DNA from: Baffinella frigidus
Lineage: Eukaryota > Cryptophyceae > Cryptomonadales > Baffinellaceae
NCBI GenBank assembly: GCA_026770585.1
Contig: MU647545.1
Span: 4,289-52,719, forward strand
Reading direction: 5' to 3'
DNA: 48,431 bases
The notes beneath the pieces were generated by a model. It did no database searches, had not been told where the DNA came from, and saw only the letters and a program-made list of their open reading frames with translations. The translations under genes were made by a program, and so were the position numbers. Numbering within the stretch: position 1 is the first letter of the stretch; each line of letters begins with the position of its first letter. Positions 6,908 to 15,059 of this stretch are shown here, piece by piece.

Positions 6908-8722
6908 CTAAGTGGTCAGACCTACTTTCTTATCGGGGGAATTTCGGATGTAGCGCATGAGTGCGTTGGTGTCCTTGATCATACTGAGCATATGTTGCGG
7001 AGGCATGTGTTTGAAGCAGAGTGTCATAGACACAACGGACACAGACATGGTGTGGATCAGGTGGAAATTCCTTGCGGAGCATACACGCCCACACCACTTA
7101 CATCGATGCTTTCGGTCACGTTTGTTGATGGTTTCGAGCGTATGTAGATTGCTCCGGGTTGATATTTGTTCAGCTGGTGTCGAAAGGGCCACTGCCCCAT
7201 GCACCGACAAGTCTAATACGTTCTCATGTGCGACGTCGTGCGGGTCGAACAGTAGGAGAGATTTATTCTGACCGTTTTTGGTGCATTTGAGTGGATTCGT
7301 GGGGTCGTACTCGTGCAATGCCGTGCACTCTTGGCAACTGAAGTATGCCACGTTCTTGATGTTGAGCAGCTTGCCCAGCATGTTTATCCGCACCACTGTG
7401 TTGTGCGAATTACAATTGGCGCACGTGAGCCGTGTTGAAATCGTATCCATTCGGAGTTTCGATACTCGGGAAAGGATACGGCAATTGACAGAAAGGACAC
7501 ACTTCAGACAGATGTTCTTCTCACACACGCTCATCATTGGGAATAATGTGTCCGTGTAATTGGTCATGATACGCGCCGTCTGTGCCCGGACCATGTTCCA
7601 GGGGAGCATGTTGGTGTATAACGCACCTTGAATGACGTTGTGTTGGTTCGTGTGGCTATGTATGTTTGGGTCCGGGTACACAATATGTGCCTTCATGGCT
7701 TCATGGATCTCACTTACCTGTATGTTACCCATCTGAGGGGTTTGCACCGACGCTATCAGACGGGTTCGACACATACGCGAGATGCGTTCGAGTGATGCTA
7801 GTGCGACAGCGTTGATGTGGGCCCAGCTCCAAGTATTTGATTGAACGCATGTTTGGCGTATGTAGTCACATAGTGTGATACACGCGGCGTCGTAGTTGGG
7901 CAAGAAGACTGCCTGCTTCACGAGGAATGTATTCTCGACTTGGCAAAAGTCGGTGCGCACGTTGAGGATGTACTCCGTAAAACATAGCCTGAGTAGGTCA
8001 TGAGAGGCGGCGAGGAACTTGCGTTGTACATCAAGTCTGGCTGTCTGTAGCTTGTGGATACAGGCTGCGATGGCGACTCGTGTGCGCCAGAGGGGTTGCT
8101 TGGATGCGCGTGGGTATAGTCCGAGTAGTGTGGCCTGGATGAGGTTGAGACAGACACACGCCTCAACCTGACACTCCGCGGTAACCGGGGTCCCGCGACG
8201 GGTGCGGCTCTTACGCTTGAGAGGGGATAGGAGCTGGATGTAGTACGCGATGATCCCAGGCTCACGGGTCATTGTGAACGAATGTGGAATATATCGTGTG
8301 ATGTCCGGGAGCGTATCGTAATGTGGGACGTCCTCCTCTGCCATCACCAGGTTGTGCAGATTTGGCCCAGAGACACTGTTCTCACATGCACATAGTAGTA
8401 GGTATGTGTCGATGGTGCGCTGTGTTGAACGGTCTCCGTGCTTGAGGCGGTCGTGTAGGCATGCAAGTGTGTTATCTATACCCCGATCCGTTGTACAGAA
8501 GACAATAGTATCACGTGTCGCGGCCACCTGTACGTCGTTGTCAAATGCATTGTCCGAGCTTCCAGAGCTTGGAGAGCTTGTGCTTGACGAGCCTGGGTTC
8601 GGTGAATTGGAACCGGTTTGATCGATAGGGGGGACACCCTCGCCATCCGCCACCTTCTTGCAATGGACTGCCTGGCACGCAATGGTGCGTGTCTCTAAGT
8701 CCCGCAAGGGGTGGACGATCAA
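6908..8722 (-). CDS. Cysteine-rich zinc-binding protein, 604-aa frame lacking an ATG start
   Basis: Unrecognised large protein. The C-terminal third has paired Cys motifs: CEKNICLKC (~405), CANCNSH (~438), CQEC (~468) and CKWCGRVC (~543) with nearby His residues, suggesting two or three zinc ribbons. The N-terminus is followed by a Ser/Pro/Gly-rich linker (~38-60). The frame has no ATG until about residue 131, yet the first 130 residues look like real protein. It begins exactly where the preceding gene stops (overlap at 8719-8722). The two may therefore be one ~930-aa protein interrupted by a frameshift, or a non-AUG start may be used. Transcription-related function is only a guess. Confidence 0.7.
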   Translation of the reverse strand: MIVHPLRDLETRTIACQAVHCKKVADGEGVPPIDQTGSNSPNPGSSSTSSPSSGSSDNAFDNDVQVAATRDTIVFCTTDRGIDNTLACLHDRLKHGDRSTQRTIDTYLLLCACENSVSGPNLHNLVMAEEDVPHYDTLPDITRYIPHSFTMTREPGIIAYYIQLLSPLKRKSRTRRGTPVTAECQVEACVCLNLIQATLLGLYPRASKQPLWRTRVAIAACIHKLQTARLDVQRKFLAASHDLLRLCFTEYILNVRTDFCQVENTFLVKQAVFLPNYDAACITLCDYIRQTCVQSNTWSWAHINAVALASLERISRMCRTRLIASVQTPQMGNIQVSEIHEAMKAHIVYPDPNIHSHTNQHNVIQGALYTNMLPWNMVRAQTARIMTNYTDTLFPMMSVCEKNICLKCVLSVNCRILSRVSKLRMDTISTRLTCANCNSHNTVVRINMLGKLLNIKNVAYFSCQECTALHEYDPTNPLKCTKNGQNKSLLLFDPHDVAHENVLDLSVHGAVALSTPAEQISTRSNLHTLETINKRDRKHRCKWCGRVCSARNFHLIHTMSVSVVSMTLCFKHMPPQHMLSMIKDTNALMRYIRNSPDKKVGLTT

Positions 8723-9702
8723 TGCTGATGAGACAGCATGGACGACGAGGGGTCGTGAAAATCCTCGAACTTAACCTTGTGTTGGCGTACGTAACGGGTC
8801 CCATTCTGAGAATAAACAGAGTACCGGTGGCGCTGGTGTGCCACGATCGGAAGCGGCATGTTATGAGTAAACCCGTTCTGGGGGCAGATCAACAAGGCCT
8901 CGCGCGCGTACTCTCCAGGCTGTTGGCAGAGATTTCCATAGCGTTGGATAACACCACGGAAGCGTTGTCCGTTGTAAACCATATTGTAAAAGAGCTCTTG
9001 GGTCGTACGACGGCTGCAAAGTACACACATTTGTGGGGTCGTCTCGGTTGGCTCATTTTCACCGATGTCTCTGTTGAGAGTAAACTCGACACCGGTGAAG
9101 GGCATAAGGGGGTCTATGAAGTTGAACTCACAGTTATCCCCACACACACATTTGCGTTCATGTGGGTACATCGGCTCACGCATAAAACTCTCTTCATATG
9201 CACGTGTTACGACTGGTACACTACACGCACTACTCGCGTCGTCGGTGAAGACTTGGTTGAGCATCTGTTGGTACGGTAGCCGTGAGATGAGCGAATGGAT
9301 TTCGAGCACGAGTGGTGGCTTAACTGCTTCGACCATATCGACTACGATGGGTACTGTAACAGGTCTGAACAGTGTTTCTGTTGGCATGGTTGCATTCCTA
9401 TTGGCAGTCCCGGGTTTGATACTGAGAAGACTGGTCGGGATTCCATCATGCGGGGTACGTGCACCTACATCACCCGTCGTATTATGTACAGGAAAAGGGG
9501 AGCTCTCGTGTTCACTGTCTATACAACGGCGTTTAGATTCAGTGAATTGTACGTCCTCACTATGCACAGTGTCGACTTGCTGCGGGTGGTCCGGGATAGA
9601 TGCGTCTGCTAACTTGGGTTTCTTGACCCGTCGTTTTCGTTTGGTGCTAGCATCAGGGTCGGGCGGACGCGTCTGTGTTGTCCATTGCTCTGGGAATAAC
9701 AT
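8719..9702 (-). CDS. Cysteine-rich zinc-binding protein, ~327 aa
   Basis: Unrecognised. The N-terminal third is low-complexity and basic (KRKRRVKKPK, a likely nuclear localisation signal). The C-terminal half contains CVCGDNCEF and MCVLCSRRT Cys pairs with spacing of a zinc-binding domain, then a conserved-looking aromatic and basic region. The open frame extends to 9744 only through a GTG, so the ATG at 9702 is chosen. The stop overlaps the next frame by 4 nt (8719-8722), as in a translational-coupling or frameshift arrangement, and both halves carry Cys knuckles. Confidence 0.65.
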   Translation of the reverse strand: MLFPEQWTTQTRPPDPDASTKRKRRVKKPKLADASIPDHPQQVDTVHSEDVQFTESKRRCIDSEHESSPFPVHNTTGDVGARTPHDGIPTSLLSIKPGTANRNATMPTETLFRPVTVPIVVDMVEAVKPPLVLEIHSLISRLPYQQMLNQVFTDDASSACSVPVVTRAYEESFMREPMYPHERKCVCGDNCEFNFIDPLMPFTGVEFTLNRDIGENEPTETTPQMCVLCSRRTTQELFYNMVYNGQRFRGVIQRYGNLCQQPGEYAREALLICPQNGFTHNMPLPIVAHQRHRYSVYSQNGTRYVRQHKVKFEDFHDPSSSMLSHQH

Positions 9703-9773
9703 CGGAACACAAATGTGCGATAGTTGATTGTGCAATCCACACACACACCAGGGTGTCTCGTGTTTGTTTTATT

Positions 9774-10805
9774 TTAATTCTTACGATGGATTGATATGTA
9801 GTATGATACAGAGGCATTGATGGTGGCGATGACAATGATGAATCCGAACAGAATGGGGAAACCCTCTTCAACTCGGACTGTCCCTACGTACGCCTGAACC
9901 TCTTGTATGACCCCATTGAGACCGATGAGGAACATAAGGTCTTGCAGCCAAGGGACCGTGTCCATGCGGTTGCCTAACAGCGCTACTGATACGAGTACAG
10001 CTATCGTCATGGTGAACCCCGTGAGATGTATGTCTGCCATGATTTTGGAAACAAAGGAGGCTGTGCGCCAGGTGGTGAACTGTTGAATCCCCTGCATATC
10101 CTCTGAAACGTTCTGGAAGTTCCATAGCGTACTGAACACACCGATGATGATTGCAAGATCACAGAATGGGTCCCCTGAATCGGTGAATATGTTCATCGTG
10201 AACGCGTCGAAAAAAACAAGATTCGAGGCTTGGCATAGGGTGGATGTGACTCGTGCACAAACCCTGAGATTCAACAACTCATGTTTTATGTACGGTGATA
10301 CTATTATGTATATGAAGGCAATGAGGCCAAACACGCGGCTGTCTCGCAAGGGGTCTAGTATACCCTGTGTGTTGGTTGAGAACGCGTAGATGATCTGGGT
10401 CATAAACTGCTCTCCGTCGTCCTCATCCGATACGCTCGATGGTATGAGAGTGAGTGCAGAGAGGACTGCCGTTCCTTTCACAAGCGTCGTGACGCGGTCC
10501 TGGGTGTCAGAAGCGTGTCCGCTACCATCGGTGTCGTCCAGCGTGGCGCGCATCACCGCATGTGAAAAGACGAATAGTGTTACACGGCGTATGCATATGA
10601 TTGTACGCGTTGTCGAACGCGAACCATTCGAGGAGAGTGTGTGTAGAAGCGTCATACTGATCAGGTTTATGCTTCCGTAGATGAGTGCGGTCCAAATCAA
10701 TGGGGCAACTGTAGTCATCAACTTGAGGAAAAGATTGATCAGCGAGAACATCACAACGCGTTCGATACGGGACATTGTCGAAGTGAGGCGTTGCATGAGT
10801 AACAT
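9774..10805 (-). CDS. Multi-pass membrane protein, ~343 aa
   Basis: Unrecognised integral membrane protein with about seven to eight hydrophobic segments (approximate residues 18-55 as two spans, 70-85, 108-125, 160-178, 212-230, 265-285, 288-305 and 315-335). A polar loop carrying DDTDGSG and DEDDGEQ lies between the early spans. A short polar C-terminus ends in basic residues. The ATG at 10805 directly follows a GTG; another ATG at 10775 is possible. It may belong with the other multi-pass proteins at 479, 28297 and 39414, but I cannot show homology by eye. Confidence 0.7.
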   Translation of the reverse strand: MLLMQRLTSTMSRIERVVMFSLINLFLKLMTTVAPLIWTALIYGSINLISMTLLHTLSSNGSRSTTRTIICIRRVTLFVFSHAVMRATLDDTDGSGHASDTQDRVTTLVKGTAVLSALTLIPSSVSDEDDGEQFMTQIIYAFSTNTQGILDPLRDSRVFGLIAFIYIIVSPYIKHELLNLRVCARVTSTLCQASNLVFFDAFTMNIFTDSGDPFCDLAIIIGVFSTLWNFQNVSEDMQGIQQFTTWRTASFVSKIMADIHLTGFTMTIAVLVSVALLGNRMDTVPWLQDLMFLIGLNGVIQEVQAYVGTVRVEEGFPILFGFIIVIATINASVSYYISIHRKN

Positions 10806-10880
10806 CACTAATTTGATCGTTCTACTTAGGTATCCATGCTGCCCGGTTCTGAAATACGATTGCTGGGAGCAATGTGTCTA

Positions 10881-10889
10881 TATTTAAAG
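10881..10889 (+). promoter_or_regulatory. TATA-like element of the candidate triplex gene
   Basis: TATTTAAAG lies 32 nt before the ATG at 10921. The same element precedes the major capsid gene at nearly the same distance, which defines the core promoter consensus of this virus and rules out the alternative upstream start at 10903. Confidence 0.7.
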
Positions 10890-10920
10890 AAGATGTGAAG
10901 GGGTGGTTACAATATTCATC

Positions 10921-11835
10921 ATGAGTATTGATCCTGGACAGTATCCCTCGATAGACGACACCATGAATACTGCAGAGTCTTCACAGACCTCTGCACGCCA
11001 ACCCGTTCGTGTTACGAGGCGGTTCAATGTTAACATCAGTGGATCAATGCAGGACTTTGAGTCGATGGGCAAGACCGCGGCAACGTGGCAGCCTGTCGAC
11101 AATTGTCACACGGAACTCTTCGGGGCAGACCTCGAGGCAGCCGGTGTATACACATCAGACCACTCAACTATCACCAACGCCATAGGTAATGCGGTTATTG
11201 TCAAGGCGACCATGCTTCAGAGCAAGTCGACGTTTCCGGTGCCTCTCGGACTGACGTGCAACGTGATCCCCTCGCGTGAGATGACTGACACGGGCGAGAA
11301 GTTCCTCTCAACCGTGCTTCCGGATCACGTCAGCTCATTCCCGGAGGTCCTTTTCGAGGCCGATGTCACCGCGCGACAGGGTATGGAGTGGCGTAATCTA
11401 TATCCTCAGTACAATCAGACTAACCTTGAGACGCAGGGTATTATGGAGGTCAAGGGTTGTCCCTATGTCTTCGTGAGCCAGGGTCACCCGGCCATCAACC
11501 TTCTCCGGGCTAACTCAGATCTACTCGGGAGTGACATCGACTCCATGCAGAAGATCGACAACGAGTGGTTCAAGGTCTCGCGACAGGTGGTTATGCAGTG
11601 TTGTCAGACTCTGCGCACCCAGGTTCTTTCCAAGGTGCAGAGCTCTGACCTTAACACTGTCCAGCTCCAGCTGCACCGCTTCCAGAACACCCCGTGGACC
11701 TCTCTGCCGAACGACGCATTTATGACCCAGGGCAATCTCAATGCTGATCAGCAACGTGTCGAGTATGCTAATACTCTCATGAAGCCGTGTATGTACATGG
11801 CGCGGGTTGAGCTCGTGTATGAGATCAACCCCTGA
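10921..11835 (+). CDS. Candidate triplex capsid protein, 304 aa
   Basis: Predicted minor capsid protein. It lies directly upstream of the candidate major capsid gene on the same strand, has the same type of promoter, and shows a beta-rich, membrane-free sequence of about the length of herpesvirus triplex dimer subunits (roughly 300 aa). The first ~25 residues are disordered. The ATG at 10921 is preferred over the frame start at 10903 because the TATA-like element is at 10881-10889. Triplex 2 is my best guess from length and neighbourhood. Triplex proteins diverge too fast for a reading by eye to prove it. Confidence 0.45.
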   Translation: MSIDPGQYPSIDDTMNTAESSQTSARQPVRVTRRFNVNISGSMQDFESMGKTAATWQPVDNCHTELFGADLEAAGVYTSDHSTITNAIGNAVIVKATMLQSKSTFPVPLGLTCNVIPSREMTDTGEKFLSTVLPDHVSSFPEVLFEADVTARQGMEWRNLYPQYNQTNLETQGIMEVKGCPYVFVSQGHPAINLLRANSDLLGSDIDSMQKIDNEWFKVSRQVVMQCCQTLRTQVLSKVQSSDLNTVQLQLHRFQNTPWTSLPNDAFMTQGNLNADQQRVEYANTLMKPCMYMARVELVYEINP

Positions 11836-12017
11836 GCGTGTGTTATTGATGTGTAGGGTATTGTTGTGTTAAAAGAATTCGTATTAAATCATTTTAACTA
11901 TGAACACTAACACGTGACTATTGCCACTGCTACATCTCGTTTGTCATTGCATGCTGGTGTATGAGGATACTAACAGTGGGTGGGTGGGTGTACGCAGATA
12001 GTAAAAACCGATCAACA

Positions 12018-12026
12018 TATTTAAAG
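12018..12026 (+). promoter_or_regulatory. TATA-like element of the major capsid gene
   Basis: TATTTAAAG lies 34 nt upstream of the ATG at 12060, identical to the element before the candidate triplex gene. Between the two capsid genes (11836-12059) I see no further open frame. Confidence 0.7.
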
Positions 12027-12059
12027 CATTTGGGGGGTGTCCATTTGTAAGAAGGAAAC

Positions 12060-15002
12060 ATGCAAGGTCCAGTTGATGGAACCCAGGGTGGTCGTGGCGG
12101 ACCATTCACTAGTTCTCTTCCTTCAGATCCCCGAAGCGCCGATAGCGGGGGTGGTACGTACACGTCCTCTGTGCGACAACCTGCCATCGCAGACTACGAG
12201 TCAATCTTTGGTCCGTCAGCGCGTGACATCAAAGAAGACCCTATGCGGCACAAGCGCCATCAGCGATGGCACCTCCCCGACGTGCTCAAGGGGGTGAACC
12301 CATACCTAACCGATCGGATTGACGGATTGATCACGGACACGACCAATTCTCCATTCACGACAACCTTGCTCCCGTATACTTATCTGGAACACCCTGATGC
12401 GAAAATCAAATGGAATGTTTGGTCCTTCGACGAGGGGATGGCTAATCGTGTGCCATATGAGTCAGCGGCACGTGTGCTCACCCAGAGCAAACAGTCGTTT
12501 GCTGGGTACACTGTGCGCCAGGGTCTCGCAATTACGATGGAGCACAACTTTATGATGAGTCCCGAGGGACGTGTCAACTTTACTAACCAGCTCAAACAGA
12601 TGGTCGGATCTATCCAGTACACCAACGACCTAGACGTACACGTCGCACTCATCACAGCCCCTTCCTATGCGCGACGCATTAGTGAGCGGTACTATGCGCG
12701 CGACAAGAACGTCTGGCAGCGCTGTCGTGAGTATGTTGATCTCTTTGGCATCATGCAGAAGAACCCCAACGCACTCGACATCCTCATAGAGGACACCAAG
12801 TCCACTCTTAAGTCGTGGGGGTCACAGGAGCCGACGTTTATGTTGACGAATAGTAAGCTCACTATGCAGCTCACTATGACGCCGGAGAAAACACAGTACA
12901 TCACACAGGGTCCCGATGGTCTGGCACGTCTACGTGATGGTCCCAACCTGACCACATACCGCGGGCTCAATATCATCCACTCTCGTTCGTTCTCGACTGA
13001 GACGGGTGCGCGACCGCGTGACCTACTCGATCGCCGTGTTCGTGTTGCAGAATATTACATTGTACCAGGTGTGAATGCTTCTAACGCGAAAGATATGAAA
13101 GTCCGCATGTATGATCAGTCGAAAGACACCATGTTTACAATGACTGCAGCTGAGCTACTAGAGAATGCTTATCTACCCGGTGATACGGACGGGGGAGGTC
13201 TTGATCCCTTGGATGCTCATCTCTTTAGGCACGCCGGAGATCGGCATGGTGGCCACAGAGGCGTGCCACACCATAGCAAGGATCATCACCCAGCGCTCAC
13301 ATCCGATGCAAGATGTGAAAACTGGAGACAGGTGGCCACTCGCGCAAGTACCAAAACTCTTTCCACGTGGGATTACATGCACACATACAAAATCCCGGAC
13401 ACTGCGGGTGGATTCTATAGTCTCGATAACGGCCTGACATACCAGACGACCCAACACGATATGCACGAGCCTATGTGGACTGATCTTAACACGGTGGCTC
13501 AGGAGCCCGAATTTCCAGTGACATTTGACGCGGCGTACATTGGCGTGCCACCGACAAACTCAATGATAAATTGGTTGCTGACAAACATCGACACTACGAC
13601 CGACAATGATGTTATTGACGCTGTACTGGGGTATGCAATGGGGTTCGGTCCGATGGGCGACGGTAGCAAATCGAGTAAGCCTGCTTCCAAGTGGGACATG
13701 TCTCGGCTGTTTATCCTGAACGCGTATTTTGCTTCCATTGGTACAACTGATGAGGAACGTTTCGACGCACTCAAGATCGAAAACAAGACTGTGCCAGAGT
13801 TTCTAGCCCAGTTGGTGCCCGATCTATCTACAGTTATAACGAAAATACAGATTGATCACAAGGTCAATCGCGATGAAAGAGATACGGAGTTGATTAAACA
13901 GTGGGCGAATGTTGCACCGGCATTCACTGATCCTCGAACCGGGATGCTTCATTTGGTGCGCCAGACCCTGCACATCTGTTTTGGGAATGTGAGTCACGCA
14001 CAGAGTGAGGTGACGATGAAGGCTACCCGAGGCGTCTACCTGGGATTTCAGTTCTTTGGTGTACCGGGTGATGTGGGAGGATCCCATGGTTCTGGAAACC
14101 CTGGCAGGGCTGGATACGGTGCGCGAGATGACCATGGTGAAAATGGAAATTTCAGGAAAAACCTCGACATTACAAGCAAGAACTGGCATAAATCTAACAT
14201 CTCGAATGACGCGGGGTTTAATCTGTCGGAGGGTGTTGACATTGTCATGATACGTCCCAACATTGAACATAACATGCTCGGTGTGGTGATGGGTCGTGGG
14301 GGTACGGAAGACCTCGGGGCCACGTTCTGGGGTCAGACCGAACTGAGTGTGTACGACGACGGCATGCATGGTAAGTGGGGTATGTCTTACAAGTACCATG
14401 AGCGCGCTATGGTACTCAATGAGCGGAACCTCATGCGCACCTGGGATGTTGCATTCAACGGTTACAATGGAGGGTGTGACGACCAGTTCTGTGATTGGAA
14501 TGGGGATAAAACGGATTTCCGTGATGCTACAAACGAACTTGACAAGCCGTACGATGGTCCCAGTATCATGTGTATGATCATGCCGAGTTCAAAAGTATCG
14601 GTCCCAAACCCGATCTTGTTGTCCCATGCGGAGAGTAGGAATATGGACGTCCCCATCGACCCTGAGAACATCAACAGTATCTACGACCCGCGTATGCAGA
14701 TTTTCGCCAAGGATGGTTGGAAGGAAAGGTACCACAAATACGCGAACAACCCCAACTTCCCTGACTTCAGCACTCTTCATGCCACACGAAAGACTGCTGG
14801 GGCGAATAGCAACGACAGTGTAACTGAAGCTACCAGTGTTGCGTTCCAAGGGACCATCCTGATCGACCGTGGTGGGAATGGTAACTGGGAGCACACTAGG
14901 GGTGCCGGCCACCTCGGAGAGTCATACGTGGGTGTTGCGTCTGTGCGTGAGGGTAAGGGATACAAGCAGGATGGTCCTCCTGCGTATCAGAGGATAGTGT
15001 AG
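12060..15002 (+). CDS. Candidate HK97-fold major capsid protein, 980 aa
   Basis: Largest protein of the window, highly soluble, with a disordered Gly/Ser-rich N-terminus (~1-45) and no membrane segment. A segment SFSTETGARPRDLLDRRVRV (~308-327) followed by a short YYIVPG strand looks like a structured capsid core. A Gly/His/Asp-rich stretch (~375-420) and a Gly-rich stretch (~680-710) look like surface insertions. Length and company (candidate triplex gene upstream, maturation protease, terminase) match mirusvirus HK97-type capsid proteins, which are longer than phage ones. The assignment is contextual; I cannot trace the HK97 axial and peripheral domains by eye. Strong TATA-like element 34 nt upstream. 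Confidence 0.6.
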   Translation: MQGPVDGTQGGRGGPFTSSLPSDPRSADSGGGTYTSSVRQPAIADYESIFGPSARDIKEDPMRHKRHQRWHLPDVLKGVNPYLTDRIDGLITDTTNSPFTTTLLPYTYLEHPDAKIKWNVWSFDEGMANRVPYESAARVLTQSKQSFAGYTVRQGLAITMEHNFMMSPEGRVNFTNQLKQMVGSIQYTNDLDVHVALITAPSYARRISERYYARDKNVWQRCREYVDLFGIMQKNPNALDILIEDTKSTLKSWGSQEPTFMLTNSKLTMQLTMTPEKTQYITQGPDGLARLRDGPNLTTYRGLNIIHSRSFSTETGARPRDLLDRRVRVAEYYIVPGVNASNAKDMKVRMYDQSKDTMFTMTAAELLENAYLPGDTDGGGLDPLDAHLFRHAGDRHGGHRGVPHHSKDHHPALTSDARCENWRQVATRASTKTLSTWDYMHTYKIPDTAGGFYSLDNGLTYQTTQHDMHEPMWTDLNTVAQEPEFPVTFDAAYIGVPPTNSMINWLLTNIDTTTDNDVIDAVLGYAMGFGPMGDGSKSSKPASKWDMSRLFILNAYFASIGTTDEERFDALKIENKTVPEFLAQLVPDLSTVITKIQIDHKVNRDERDTELIKQWANVAPAFTDPRTGMLHLVRQTLHICFGNVSHAQSEVTMKATRGVYLGFQFFGVPGDVGGSHGSGNPGRAGYGARDDHGENGNFRKNLDITSKNWHKSNISNDAGFNLSEGVDIVMIRPNIEHNMLGVVMGRGGTEDLGATFWGQTELSVYDDGMHGKWGMSYKYHERAMVLNERNLMRTWDVAFNGYNGGCDDQFCDWNGDKTDFRDATNELDKPYDGPSIMCMIMPSSKVSVPNPILLSHAESRNMDVPIDPENINSIYDPRMQIFAKDGWKERYHKYANNPNFPDFSTLHATRKTAGANSNDSVTEATSVAFQGTILIDRGGNGNWEHTRGAGHLGESYVGVASVREGKGYKQDGPPAYQRIV

Positions 15003-15059
15003 ACGGGGTGTTTTATGACACACACTGTTTGGTGTGAACCTTTTTAATAAATCGTATGC

